A stretch of DNA of 19,600 bases from an archaeon (GTDB taxonomy: Archaea; Nanobdellota; Nanobdellia; Pacearchaeales; GW2011-AR1). The stretch spans positions 1-19,600 of the forward strand of contig DAHVOT010000011.1 of the NCBI GenBank assembly GCA_027318675.1. The letters run 5' to 3'. Under the pieces are notes generated by a model. It worked only from the letters and a program-made list of their open reading frames with translations, did no database searches and had not been told where the DNA came from. Shown here piece after piece: positions 1 through 6,961 of the stretch. A program made the translations under genes and the position numbers. Numbering within the stretch: position 1 is the first letter of the stretch; the number at the start of each line of letters is the position of its first letter.

Positions 1-1911
1 AACAACCGGACTCCAATAAGGGCAAACCGGAGCTATTGACATTCTTTTTATATCAGATACTTTGTCAAAGTTTTTTGGATTTATTTTTTTGTTCTGTTTT
101 AGATATTCTTTTAATGTATTAAAATTCTTTTCTTTGAGTTCTATTTTACACGGAATATTTTTGTTGTCTGCAGATAAGTCTTTTGAAATTAATTCTTTTA
201 ATCTTTCTCTTCTACCTTCAAATATATCATATAATTTCGAATTCACTTCTTTTTTCTGTTCAGGTATTGCATTTTTATTGTCCTCTAGAAATTTACATTT
301 ATGATTATTCCTTCCTGTTATTACAGAAATCTTTAATTTTTTATTTTTACTATTAAGAAGATATTTGTTTTCTTCATAATCTTGTTTATATTGTTGCTGT
401 AAAGCTTTACTTGGAACAACAACAGAGGCTTTTCCAAGCTCTCTTGCAATGTTCAGTGCTATTGCAGAATTATGGACTATTATTCCATTAGCTATAAAAT
501 TGTTTGATTTAGGTACCTCTAAATCATAAGTTTCACCTTCTTTTATGAATTCTATACTTTTTATTCTATCCCAAAGGATATCTCGATTACAAATAAATGA
601 TATTTTTTTATCTTTTATTGTCTCATTAACTTTTTCTAAGTGGCATCTTAAAAAGTTAATTTTACCTTGAGAAAATACACTTTGTTTTATATTTTTATTA
701 GTTAGCAGATCATCTAGCTCTTTGTAATTAATTGCTTTATTTCTTAGATACTCTCTTATTACTCTTGGGACTTTGTCAATATTAGTAAATTTATGTTCTT
801 TGAGTTTGGAGAATATTTTTAGTGCTTTTTTTTGTTTTTCACCAACGAAACCTATATTATCTATAAATTTTTTCAAGTTATGGTGATTTGATATTGATAT
901 TCTCCAAGAATATTCTTTATTATCTCTAAATTTCTTTGTAGTTATAGTATGTTGAATTTCAAATATTTGTAGAAGTATAGAAATGTCTTGAATTAATCTT
1001 TTTGATATTGAAGAATATTCTATGACTATCTGATTATTGTTTCTAATATATATAGATCCATCTCCAGAAAAAAGTCTACTTAAAAACAATGCAATTCCTT
1101 TTTTGTCTAGATTAAAAATAATTTCTGGGACAAATTTTTCATCAGATCTTTTTCCATCTAACCCATATTTCTTTATCAATAATCTTAATTTATTTGTTGT
1201 CCCAAACCTCGTATCTTTATTATTAAATACAATTGTAACCTCTGTTTTATGGCTATTTCTTATCTCTCCATCTGGAAATAGTTTTTTTAAAGATTCTTCA
1301 TAATCCTTTCTTATTAAAGGAGTTATATATTTATTTTGATAATATTTTGGAGAACCTGCTCTATCCCCTAATTTTCCCTCTGCAATTAAATGTCCTAGAA
1401 CTTTTATTTCATTCTCATCATATTCAAAAGAATTTTCTAAATTAATTTGATTAGATAAGCACAGATAATTTGTGTCATCTAATTCTTCTAATTTTTTCCA
1501 TTCTGGTCCTTCTTTTGTTATAGTTAAAAAGGGATGATTTTTAGAGGCAATAATCTCTCTCCCCGTCTTTGTAACTATTTTATACAATTTCTTTTGCCCA
1601 GTTTTTCTCACATTAATAAATTTAGTTTGAACTAATTTTCCTTCTTCATTTAAGGATATAATCTCTCCCTCCTTACCTTCTATTTCACATATTCTATGAT
1701 AGCTGAAACCTTCTTCTTTTTCGGGTTTACAAAATATCAGAGAATTTTTATCTAAGCATTTTCCTGTACCACATTTTCCATGAATGAATATTATTTTATT
1801 GCCTTCTTTAACTGCTCGCACAACTTCTTTGACAACATCTTCCTGTGTTTTACCATTTGAGAATTTTAAAGGTTCAAGAAATTTCTCTCCTTCATATAAA
1901 TTCCATGTCAT
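1..1911 (-). CDS. Rad3/DinG/XPD-type superfamily 2 DNA helicase, interrupted by an intein; 3' part beyond window
   Basis: The frame is open without a stop for 637 codons from ATG at 1911 to the left edge, so the gene is partial. An in-frame stop lies just upstream of this ATG. Residues 1-51 hold a Q-motif-like stretch (QEDVV) and GKCGTGK, the Walker A motif up to its Lys. A 430-residue intein follows (residues 52-481), and S482 then restores GKCGTGKS followed by AIALNIARELGK. Downstream are motif-Ia-like VVVPSKALQQQY and GRNNHKC, then Cys at 539, 588 and 630 (VCPYW). Their spacing resembles the iron-sulfur cluster region of XPD/Rad3/DinG helicases. Only three Cys are seen; the fourth may lie elsewhere or off the window. 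The family unwinds DNA using ATP in repair or replication. The gene starts 39 nt after the Taw1 stop on the same strand and is probably co-transcribed. The exact subfamily is uncertain. Confidence 0.88.
   Translation of the reverse strand, partial: MTWNLYEGEKFLEPLKFSNGKTQEDVVKEVVRAVKEGNKIIFIHGKCGTGKCLDKNSLIFCKPEKEEGFSYHRICEIEGKEGEIISLNEEGKLVQTKFINVRKTGQKKLYKIVTKTGREIIASKNHPFLTITKEGPEWKKLEELDDTNYLCLSNQINLENSFEYDENEIKVLGHLIAEGKLGDRAGSPKYYQNKYITPLIRKDYEESLKKLFPDGEIRNSHKTEVTIVFNNKDTRFGTTNKLRLLIKKYGLDGKRSDEKFVPEIIFNLDKKGIALFLSRLFSGDGSIYIRNNNQIVIEYSSISKRLIQDISILLQIFEIQHTITTKKFRDNKEYSWRISISNHHNLKKFIDNIGFVGEKQKKALKIFSKLKEHKFTNIDKVPRVIREYLRNKAINYKELDDLLTNKNIKQSVFSQGKINFLRCHLEKVNETIKDKKISFICNRDILWDRIKSIEFIKEGETYDLEVPKSNNFIANGIIVHNSAIALNIARELGKASVVVPSKALQQQYKQDYEENKYLLNSKNKKLKISVITGRNNHKCKFLEDNKNAIPEQKKEVNSKLYDIFEGRRERLKELISKDLSADNKNIPCKIELKEKNFNTLKEYLKQNKKINPKNFDKVSDIKRMSIAPVCPYWSPVV
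469..1758 (-). mobile_element. Intein with LAGLIDADG homing endonuclease, inserted in the helicase Walker A motif
   Basis: This 430-residue insert begins with Cys (host residue 52, CLDKNSLIFC, splicing block A) and ends VHN before Ser482, giving the standard Cys1, penultimate His, terminal Asn and Ser+1 nucleophiles. Block B is ASKNHPFLT with its His at host residue 126. Block F is YDLEVPKSNNFIANG (462-476). Two dodecapeptide endonuclease motifs are visible: LGHLIAEGKL (172-181) and FLSRLFSGDGSI (276-287), with an Asp in the second and a Glu in the first. All parts expected of a splicing-competent, full-length intein are present in one open frame. Removing it joins GKCGTGK to SAIALN, an intact P-loop. 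Nuclease activity is inferred from the motifs only. Confidence 0.93.
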
Positions 1912-1950
1912 AAGCTATCAGAAATTTAAAGGTTATTATAAAATTTGCTG

Positions 1951-2970
1951 TTATAATTCACTACCTTTTATCTTCAGTTCTTTTTTATCTTTACCTAAAA
2001 CATATGCCCTTGAAAACGAATGTTCTCCCAATAATTTGTATTCGTTTTCTCCAATTTTCTTTAATTCTTTTAAAAGAATTTCAATGAAATTTTTCATATC
2101 TTTCTCTGTTGGCATTCTTTCATAACCCAACCTCTCTCTTGAGCTTCCAACAGCCATATAGCTTTTTAATTCAATGAACAATGGTTGAGACTTTTTTATT
2201 AACTCTGCATATTCTGCAGCTTGGTTTGGAAACATATTAAGCTCTTTAACTAAATTCATTCTGAAAACAGTTCGTGTTTTTCCCTTTAATCTTGGAAGAA
2301 TCTCTAAAGTTTCATTTAAGTTTTCCCAAGCATCTTTTTTGATACTTCTATGGAATTTTATATAAGAAGTTTTATCTGGAGTGTTTATTGAAATATAAAT
2401 TTGAGTTGGGAGTTGATCTTTTTCTAGAAGTTCCTTTATTTTTTCAGGATAAAGCCCATTTGTAACAAGAAAGCTTGTTTTTCTTCTGCGCCTTAATTCA
2501 GATATTAGTTCTCCAATATAAGGATATGTAGTTGGTTCTCCGCTCAAACTTATTGCAAATTGCATAGGTTCTTGTGCTTCTTTGTATTTTTTTTGATTTG
2601 CCTTACTTAACTGCGTTTTTTTTGAGTTTTTATCTATCTTAAATCCCTGAAGAAGTTTTCTTTGAGCAAGTATACACGAATCAATTATTTCAGAAGGAGA
2701 ATCTACTTTTCCAGGTATTTTTTCTCCTGTAGTGTATTCAATTGCTCTCCAGCAATGGACACATTTGTTAGGGCAATATAAGCTTGGAGTCATTTGGCAG
2801 CATAAATGCGATTTTATCCCATAGAATTTTTCTTTGTAACAAACCCCTTCATCACGAAGAGATTTTTTTGTCCACCTGCAAATCTGTACTGCAGAGTGTT
2901 CGTTTTTTCCAGCTATTTCATAATGTTGTTTCTTTAAGAGCTGTTTTACATCTTTATTTAACATAATCAT
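1951..2970 (-). CDS. taw1: Archaeal TYW1/Taw1, radical SAM 4-demethylwybutosine synthase
   Basis: Taw1 converts N1-methylguanosine-37 of tRNA-Phe plus pyruvate into 4-demethylwyosine, the tricyclic step of wyosine/wybutosine synthesis. CPNKCVHCWR gives the radical SAM CX3CX2C motif at C66, C70 and C73. C31, C44 and C57 match the three Cys that bind the second 4Fe-4S cluster in this family. ISLSGEPTTYPY (about 143-154) and FLVTNG (about 167-172) are typical Taw1 strands. The length of 339 residues is normal. Two starts are possible: ATG at 2970, or ATG at 2964 (M3), which lies about 25 nt from the TTTTAAA box and better fits the leaderless pattern seen here. The gene follows the M50 protease by 37 nt and precedes the intein helicase by 39 nt. 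No other wyosine gene is in the window. Confidence 0.95.
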   Translation of the reverse strand: MIMLNKDVKQLLKKQHYEIAGKNEHSAVQICRWTKKSLRDEGVCYKEKFYGIKSHLCCQMTPSLYCPNKCVHCWRAIEYTTGEKIPGKVDSPSEIIDSCILAQRKLLQGFKIDKNSKKTQLSKANQKKYKEAQEPMQFAISLSGEPTTYPYIGELISELRRRRKTSFLVTNGLYPEKIKELLEKDQLPTQIYISINTPDKTSYIKFHRSIKKDAWENLNETLEILPRLKGKTRTVFRMNLVKELNMFPNQAAEYAELIKKSQPLFIELKSYMAVGSSRERLGYERMPTEKDMKNFIEILLKELKKIGENEYKLLGEHSFSRAYVLGKDKKELKIKGSEL

Positions 2971-2982
2971 TTTAATTCTATT

Positions 2983-2995
2983 CTCTTTAAAAGAG
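2983..2995 (-). promoter_or_regulatory. TATA-like palindrome upstream of taw1
   Basis: CTCTTT-A-AAAGAG forms a perfect 6+6 inverted repeat whose centre reads TTTTAAA on the minus strand. It lies about 25 nt from the second in-frame ATG (2964) of taw1, the spacing seen for other genes here. Whether it also acts as an operator is unknown. Confidence 0.4.
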
Positions 2996-3007
2996 TGATT
3001 GTTTATT

Positions 3008-4444
3008 TTAAGCTATAAAAAAACTTAATCCCCAGAATACCATTAATAATAGGAACAAGAACAACAAGAAGTTTGTTGATATTTTGAACCACAATTCAGC
3101 TTTCTTTTTATTCTTGGTAATACTTAATATTGTTAAGTAAAAGAATCTTCCTCCATCAAATATTCCCATTGGAAGCATATTCATTAAAGCTACACTTGCA
3201 CTTATCAAGACCATCCACCACAATAAATTATAAATAAATGTTGCAGCTTCGAATTTAGCTTCGTAATATATATACTGTTTTTTAAATGAAGACAACCAAG
3301 CAATTATCTTCCCTATTACTCCTTTTCTTTCACTTTCAATATATCCTACTCCAACCCAAGATTTTTCAGCATCTTCTGGATTTTCCATCAGTGTTATTGT
3401 GTACTCTTTTAATTCTTCTTCATTCTTTGTTGTAAGAGTTATATTTTCTCCAGGAGAATATTTAGATAGTTCTTTTCCAAATTCTTCCCAGTCCCTTATT
3501 TTTATATCATTTACTTCAACAATTGTTCCCTCAACTTCTGCTATAATCGCAGGAGAATAATCATACAATATTAGATAATTTGTAGTTGAACCTTTTTGCT
3601 CTTCTAATCCTTCTTTATTTATTAAATATGTTCTATTATTTGTTTTAATTTCAGTTAAACCTTCATCATTTATCATTGAAAATATTTTCTCATAATTTGG
3701 ATTGTCAATTGAGAAATTGTTTACAGAAATTATTCCAGGTATTGCAACTATAGAATATGAATAGGTATTAAATTCTGCACCTGCAGGAGCAAAAGATAAG
3801 CTGAAAAATAGGAACATAATTATAAAAAATAGAATTGCAGTCAAGACATTCGCAAATGTTCCTGCAGCTAAGACTACCATCTGATGAAAGTTTTTGCTTT
3901 TGTTCATACTCTTTTCATCTTGCTCAACAAAAGCGGCCAAGAAAATAGGAAAGAAAAAAGGGAAGAACCCAAATCCAGTGGATTTTATTTTTATTCCATA
4001 TCTTCTCATAAATATCCCATGCATGAACTCGTGTGTTATAGCAATAATTGCAAGAATGATTATCCAATATGTGAAATAAAAAGGAGGAAGAAAATCTAAT
4101 TTAAATGCTTGGGGTAAATAAGGAACCAACGGAGTTATAGGAGGTATTTTTATTGCTTTAACAATTGAAGGATAAGCAATGTAAATATAAACTATTTTAC
4201 CTAATAAATAAATCATAGCTCCCATAAGGAGATATCCTATTCCTAAAATAATGTAACTTAACTTATCAAGAGTCTTTTTGTGCTTTTTACCTACTTCATC
4301 TATTATTTTCATTCCCCAACTTGTTTTATACAATAAAAGAAGTCCTTCTTTTTTCAGATTTTTTCTTTTTCTGTAAAGAAAAATAGATATTGAAATAACA
4401 AATAATGCAAGCAATGTCAAATCAATAACAGTAAAATAATTCAT
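3008..4444 (-). CDS. M50 family (site-2 protease type) membrane zinc metalloprotease with PDZ-like domain
   Basis: Intramembrane-cleaving protease of the S2P/RseP type, expected to cut membrane-anchored substrates within the bilayer. ITHEFMHG places the HExxH zinc motif at 138-142 in a hydrophobic helix. NMLPMGIFDGG (422-432) is the second conserved motif, whose Asp430 supplies the third zinc ligand. Hydrophobic segments lie near 5-23, 63-90, 124-143, 160-172, 195-218, 404-425 and 455-477. The stretch at about 295-365, with a VEGTIVEVNDIKI core, looks like a PDZ domain and lies between the two catalytic motifs as in RseP. The 478-residue length fits archaeal members. A strong GGAGGAG lies just before the ATG. 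The gene follows L40e by 51 nt. Its substrate is unknown. Confidence 0.93.
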   Translation of the reverse strand: MNYFTVIDLTLLALFVISISIFLYRKRKNLKKEGLLLLYKTSWGMKIIDEVGKKHKKTLDKLSYIILGIGYLLMGAMIYLLGKIVYIYIAYPSIVKAIKIPPITPLVPYLPQAFKLDFLPPFYFTYWIIILAIIAITHEFMHGIFMRRYGIKIKSTGFGFFPFFFPIFLAAFVEQDEKSMNKSKNFHQMVVLAAGTFANVLTAILFFIIMFLFFSLSFAPAGAEFNTYSYSIVAIPGIISVNNFSIDNPNYEKIFSMINDEGLTEIKTNNRTYLINKEGLEEQKGSTTNYLILYDYSPAIIAEVEGTIVEVNDIKIRDWEEFGKELSKYSPGENITLTTKNEEELKEYTITLMENPEDAEKSWVGVGYIESERKGVIGKIIAWLSSFKKQYIYYEAKFEAATFIYNLLWWMVLISASVALMNMLPMGIFDGGRFFYLTILSITKNKKKAELWFKISTNFLLFLFLLLMVFWGLSFFIA

Positions 4445-4447
4445 TTT

Positions 4448-4454
4448 CTCCTCC
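4448..4454 (-). promoter_or_regulatory. Shine-Dalgarno site of the M50 protease
   Basis: GGAGGAG on the minus strand, with the GGAGG core 5 nt from the ATG at 4444. It supports this start and marks the gene as translated from a leadered mRNA, probably shared with the upstream L40e gene. Confidence 0.7.
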
Positions 4455-4495
4455 AGGTTTAAAGTAAAATTAGGTTTAAAAGTGTAATGGTGTCT

Positions 4496-4660
4496 TTACT
4501 TGCTCTTCTTTATAGGCCTAAATGCGCCTTTTCCACATTTTCTGCACTTAACTTTTCCTTTAAGAATTTTTTGAATATCTGCTCTTATTTTTGTTTTACA
4601 GTTCTTACATACAAAAACATTCTTGAATAATCTGTTTTGCGCTTCTGGTATTTTTGCCAT
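4496..4660 (-). CDS. rpl40e: Ribosomal protein L40e (54 aa)
   Basis: Short gene read directly from the minus strand: ATG at 4660, TAA at 4496-4498. The product begins MAKIPEAQNRLF, typical of archaeal L40e. It has two CxxC zinc knuckles, CKNC (C18/C21) and CRKC (C39/C42), followed by a G-rich turn and the RPIKKSK tail. L40e is a zinc-binding protein of the large ribosomal subunit. The 17 residues between the knuckles (KTKIRADIQ and following) are longer than the roughly ten I recall for other archaeal L40e. A CTTTAAAAAC TATA-like box at 4681-4690 is centred about 26 nt from the ATG, so translation is probably leaderless. The M50 protease gene follows in the same direction. Confidence 0.85.
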   Translation of the reverse strand: MAKIPEAQNRLFKNVFVCKNCKTKIRADIQKILKGKVKCRKCGKGAFRPIKKSK

Positions 4661-4680
4661 TCTTTATTTAGAAAAAGTCC

Positions 4681-4690
4681 GTTTTTAAAG
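4681..4690 (-). promoter_or_regulatory. TATA box of rpl40e
   Basis: CTTTAAAAAC on the minus strand, centred about 26 nt from the L40e ATG. It probably drives the rpl40e/M50 protease unit. Confidence 0.55.
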
Positions 4691-4713
4691 GTTTTCTTGT
4701 TACTTGTTAATTT

Positions 4714-4959
4714 TTAGAATTCTTTTTTTGAGCCAATAATTATATCCAATAAATTTTGATAATGTTTTTTCATTTTAGATAAAGACATTCTTTTTTCTGA
4801 GTTATAAGATATTCTTACACCATAATATCCATGAGGAGTTAAATCCCCCTGAAATGTAAAGCTATTTTTTGTTTCGGATTTTATATATTCTTTTAATTTA
4901 TCACATTTTTCATTTTTTAGATAATAAGCTTCTAATTCTAATGGGTGTTCAAATGACAT
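4714..4959 (-). CDS. Small protein of unknown function (81 aa)
   Basis: I do not recognise this protein. It is soluble with no signal peptide or membrane segment, rich in Lys and Glu, and contains aromatic stretches (EAYYLK, HGYYGVRISY) that suggest a small alpha/beta fold. Two Lys-rich segments, KNEKCDKLKEYIK near the N-terminus and MSLSKMKKHYQNLLD near the C-terminus, look helical. The start is supported by a TTTATAAA box at 4981-4988 centred 25.5 nt from the ATG. It stands between aIF5A and L40e, both on the same strand, with its own promoter. It is likely a real lineage-restricted gene. Confidence 0.65.
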   Translation of the reverse strand: MSFEHPLELEAYYLKNEKCDKLKEYIKSETKNSFTFQGDLTPHGYYGVRISYNSEKRMSLSKMKKHYQNLLDIIIGSKKEF

Positions 4960-4980
4960 ATAAAAATAAAAAACAACCTA

Positions 4981-4988
4981 TTTATAAA
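4981..4988 (-). promoter_or_regulatory. TATA box of the 81-aa gene
   Basis: TTTATAAA centred 25.5 nt upstream of the ATG at 4959, matching the spacing of other leaderless genes in the window. Confidence 0.6.
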
Positions 4989-5029
4989 AATTTATATAAT
5001 ATATCGAGAATTTATATTTAAAAAATATT

Positions 5030-5422
5030 TTACAGCTTTCTTTTTATTAGTCTTTCACCTTCAACATCCCAATATTCACAGTTCCCATTTTCTTCAAGTT
5101 CTTCAAATACTGCAGAATCCGGGCATGGGACTTCAATTGTTTCAAAATTCTCTAAATCCATTAAGCTTGCTTTTCCATCTGCTTTAGATAAAACCTGTGC
5201 CTTTCTTTTTTCAACATTTGGAACTTCAAGTCTTTCGTGTCCTGGAACTACAAATACTTTTTTTGAACCACTAATTATTCCAATAGCTTCAATTCTACAT
5301 TTAGCATGTCCGTGTTTTCCTGTCTTTGAAACATCAATACTCTTTATTGTGCAAGGAGTCCCATCAACAAGAATATTAGTACCTACTTTTGCTTCAGTTG
5401 CATCAATAATTTTTAATACCAT
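5030..5422 (-). CDS. eif5A: Translation initiation/elongation factor aIF5A (hypusine-containing)
   Basis: aIF5A (homologue of bacterial EF-P) binds the ribosome and relieves stalling. The hypusine loop SKTGKHGHAK is present, with the modified Lys at K36. The N-terminal SH3-like barrel (about 1-70) and the C-terminal OB-fold (about 71-130) are complete; 130 residues is the normal archaeal length. Activity would require deoxyhypusine synthase, which is not in the window. The gene is divergent from the FKBP gene, and the two start codons are equidistant from a shared TTTATAAA box at 5444-5451, so both are probably leaderless. Confidence 0.97.
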   Translation of the reverse strand: MVLKIIDATEAKVGTNILVDGTPCTIKSIDVSKTGKHGHAKCRIEAIGIISGSKKVFVVPGHERLEVPNVEKRKAQVLSKADGKASLMDLENFETIEVPCPDSAVFEELEENGNCEYWDVEGERLIKRKL

Positions 5423-5443
5423 AAGTTAATCAAAAAAAATACA

Positions 5444-5451
5444 TTTATAAA
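5444..5451. promoter_or_regulatory. Shared palindromic TATA box of a symmetric divergent promoter (eif5A / FKBP)
   Basis: TTTATAAA is its own reverse complement. Its centre (5447.5) is exactly 25.5 nt from the eif5A ATG (A at 5422) and 25.5 nt from the FKBP ATG (A at 5473). A-rich BRE-like sequence flanks it in both directions: AAAATACA before it on plus, AGTAAAAACG before it on minus. The intergenic region is only 50 bp and contains no second comparable TATA element. Bidirectional use is inferred. Confidence 0.7.
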
Positions 5452-5472
5452 CGTTTTTACTTAACAGTTTTC

Positions 5473-6120
5473 ATGCCATTTCAAAAAAATGATTTCCTTG
5501 AAGTTGAATTTATTGGGAGAATAAAGGATGGAGAAGTGTTCGATTCTAATGTTGCAGAGGAATTAAATAAGTTAAATCCAAATCAACAGGCAAAACCTTT
5601 TATTTTTCCATTGGGTCAAGATATGTTTCTTAAAGGAATTGAAAACTTTTTAATTGGAAAAGAAGTAGGAAGTTATGAACTTGAACTCTCTCCAAAAGAT
5701 GCATTTGGATTTAGAGATCCTTCTATGGTTCAGATGATTCCAATGAAGATTTTTATTGAGCATAAAATAAATCCAATTCCAGGAACAATCTTAAATTTTG
5801 ACAACAAACTTGGGAAGGTTTTAACAGTTTCAGGAGGAAGAGTGATGATTGATTTTAATGGCCCCCTTGCAGGAAAAGATGTAATTTATTCTGTTAAAGT
5901 TTTAAGAAAAGTTGAAAATATTGATGAAAAAGTTAAATCTTTAGTTGAATTTTTATTCAGAAGAGAGTTTAAGTATAAAATTCATGATAAAAAACTGCTT
6001 TTAAATGTAGACAAAGGATTCAAAGCATTTGCAGAATTATTCAAAGATAAATTCAAAGAGATGCTTGATTTAGATTTAGAAGTAATAGAAGTTGAAGAAA
6101 AGCCAGTTAAAAAAGAATAA
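5473..6120 (+). CDS. FKBP-type peptidyl-prolyl cis-trans isomerase (SlyD-like, with C-terminal extension)
   Basis: FKBP-type isomerase and chaperone that speeds prolyl isomerisation during folding. The first 85 residues carry the FKBP core: DFLEVEFIGRIKDGEVFDS, then FPLGQDMFLKGIENFLIGKEVG, then ELSPKDAFGFRDP. The insert-in-flap (IF) domain follows at about 88-133 (MVQMIPMKIF through GRVMIDFNGPLAGKDVIY), as in long archaeal FKBPs and bacterial SlyD. Residues about 150-215 form a charged alpha/beta extension common in archaeal FKBP26-type proteins. The length of 215 residues is typical of that class. The protein is cytosolic with no signal peptide. The start is 25.5 nt from the shared TATA box. 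The following membrane-protein gene starts 26 nt after the stop. Confidence 0.92.
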   Translation: MPFQKNDFLEVEFIGRIKDGEVFDSNVAEELNKLNPNQQAKPFIFPLGQDMFLKGIENFLIGKEVGSYELELSPKDAFGFRDPSMVQMIPMKIFIEHKINPIPGTILNFDNKLGKVLTVSGGRVMIDFNGPLAGKDVIYSVKVLRKVENIDEKVKSLVEFLFRREFKYKIHDKKLLLNVDKGFKAFAELFKDKFKEMLDLDLEVIEVEEKPVKKE

Positions 6121-6146
6121 AAATTCACTTCTCTTATTATAATTAT

Positions 6147-6929
6147 ATGAGAAATATTAAAAGAAGAACTCCAAAAGAAGTGGTTGAAAACGGAAACTCT
6201 TTTATTAAAAAGAAAGGAAATTTTGAAAAAGACTTAGGTTTGGAGAAGATTGTCGCTTCTCTTCTTGGAATTTCCATTTTGCTTTTTTCTTTATTTAATG
6301 TTGTTAATATAAATGGGTTTGTAATTAACAATTCTGTAATTTTGAGTTCAATAAACTTAATCTGGATATTGATGATTGTATCTTTTTTAATCTCGTTTTT
6401 TATCCTAAAAAATTTAGATGATATTAAGGCAATTGTTATTCCTACAGGTAGCTTAGAAGAAGATATCAGGAGATCAAAAACTGCAATTGATTTTGTAAAT
6501 AAAAACAATCTTCCTAAAAGATGCATAATTGCAGGTCTTGGCCCAGATACAAATATTGCACTAGGATATGATAAAAATAAAAATGATCATAAACTAGACT
6601 TTCATAAAGATATGTATGACTATCTTATGAAGAATACAGATTGGACAATAGGTGTTGATGTCCGTTCATTAAATTCAATTGAGAATATCCTTGAAACTTT
6701 CCCAAAAGGAACTGAAGGAAAATATGCCATTGTTTCTTATCCTTTACATATTAAAAGAATTAAAACTATTGTTAAAGATGCAAAACGTGCAGGGAAAATT
6801 TCTAAAAATCTGGAATTTGTTTATATTCCAACAAAACAGGATTTGAGATGGGTGCCATATGAAGTTTTATCTAACTTAAAATATCATTCTGGCGGTAAGA
6901 ACAAATATTTCAATAAAAAACAACAATAA
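6147..6929 (+). CDS. Two-helix membrane protein with YdcF/DUF218-like domain
   Basis: A basic N-terminus is followed by two hydrophobic segments (about 36-53 and 62-87). A soluble domain starts at residue 94 with DIKAIVIPTGS, then KRCIIAGLG (124-132), SLNSIENI (174-181) and AIVSYPLHIKRI (194-205). This order, a Rossmann-like first strand, an S..S.EN helix and a strand ending in H..R, matches the DUF218/YdcF/SanA family, which is linked to envelope or polysaccharide metabolism but poorly characterised. Assignment is by pattern only and the catalytic role is unknown. The gene is 26 nt after FKBP with no clear separate TATA at the usual spacing, so it is probably co-transcribed with it. Confidence 0.72.
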   Translation: MRNIKRRTPKEVVENGNSFIKKKGNFEKDLGLEKIVASLLGISILLFSLFNVVNINGFVINNSVILSSINLIWILMIVSFLISFFILKNLDDIKAIVIPTGSLEEDIRRSKTAIDFVNKNNLPKRCIIAGLGPDTNIALGYDKNKNDHKLDFHKDMYDYLMKNTDWTIGVDVRSLNSIENILETFPKGTEGKYAIVSYPLHIKRIKTIVKDAKRAGKISKNLEFVYIPTKQDLRWVPYEVLSNLKYHSGGKNKYFNKKQQ

Positions 6930-6931
6930 TA

Positions 6932-6939
6932 CTTAAAAA
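6932..6939 (+). promoter_or_regulatory. TATA box of ftsZ
   Basis: CTTAAAAA centred about 26 nt before ATG 6962. It supports that ATG over the in-frame TTG at 6956, because transcription would begin at or near 6962. Confidence 0.55.
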
Positions 6940-6961
6940 GCAAAATAACCTTTCTTTGAAT

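Noticed and set aside
1..1911. Possibility that the helicase is a frameshifted pseudogene or that the LAGLIDADG part is a separate free-standing gene
   Set aside because: Codon-by-codon reading shows one uninterrupted frame through N-extein, intein and C-extein with intact splice-junction residues.
62..2125. Plus-strand frames at 62-304, 1037-1303 and 1784-2125
   Set aside because: They lie opposite the continuous minus-strand helicase/intein and taw1 genes, have no promoter or family resemblance, and read like antisense of AT-rich coding sequence.
6143..6526. Minus-strand frame opposite the YdcF-like gene
   Set aside because: It is the mirror of a well-supported plus-strand membrane protein; its hydrophobic look comes from the complement of AT-rich codons.
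6956..6961. TTG start for ftsZ at 6956
   Set aside because: ATG 6962 lies two codons downstream at the expected distance from the TATA box.
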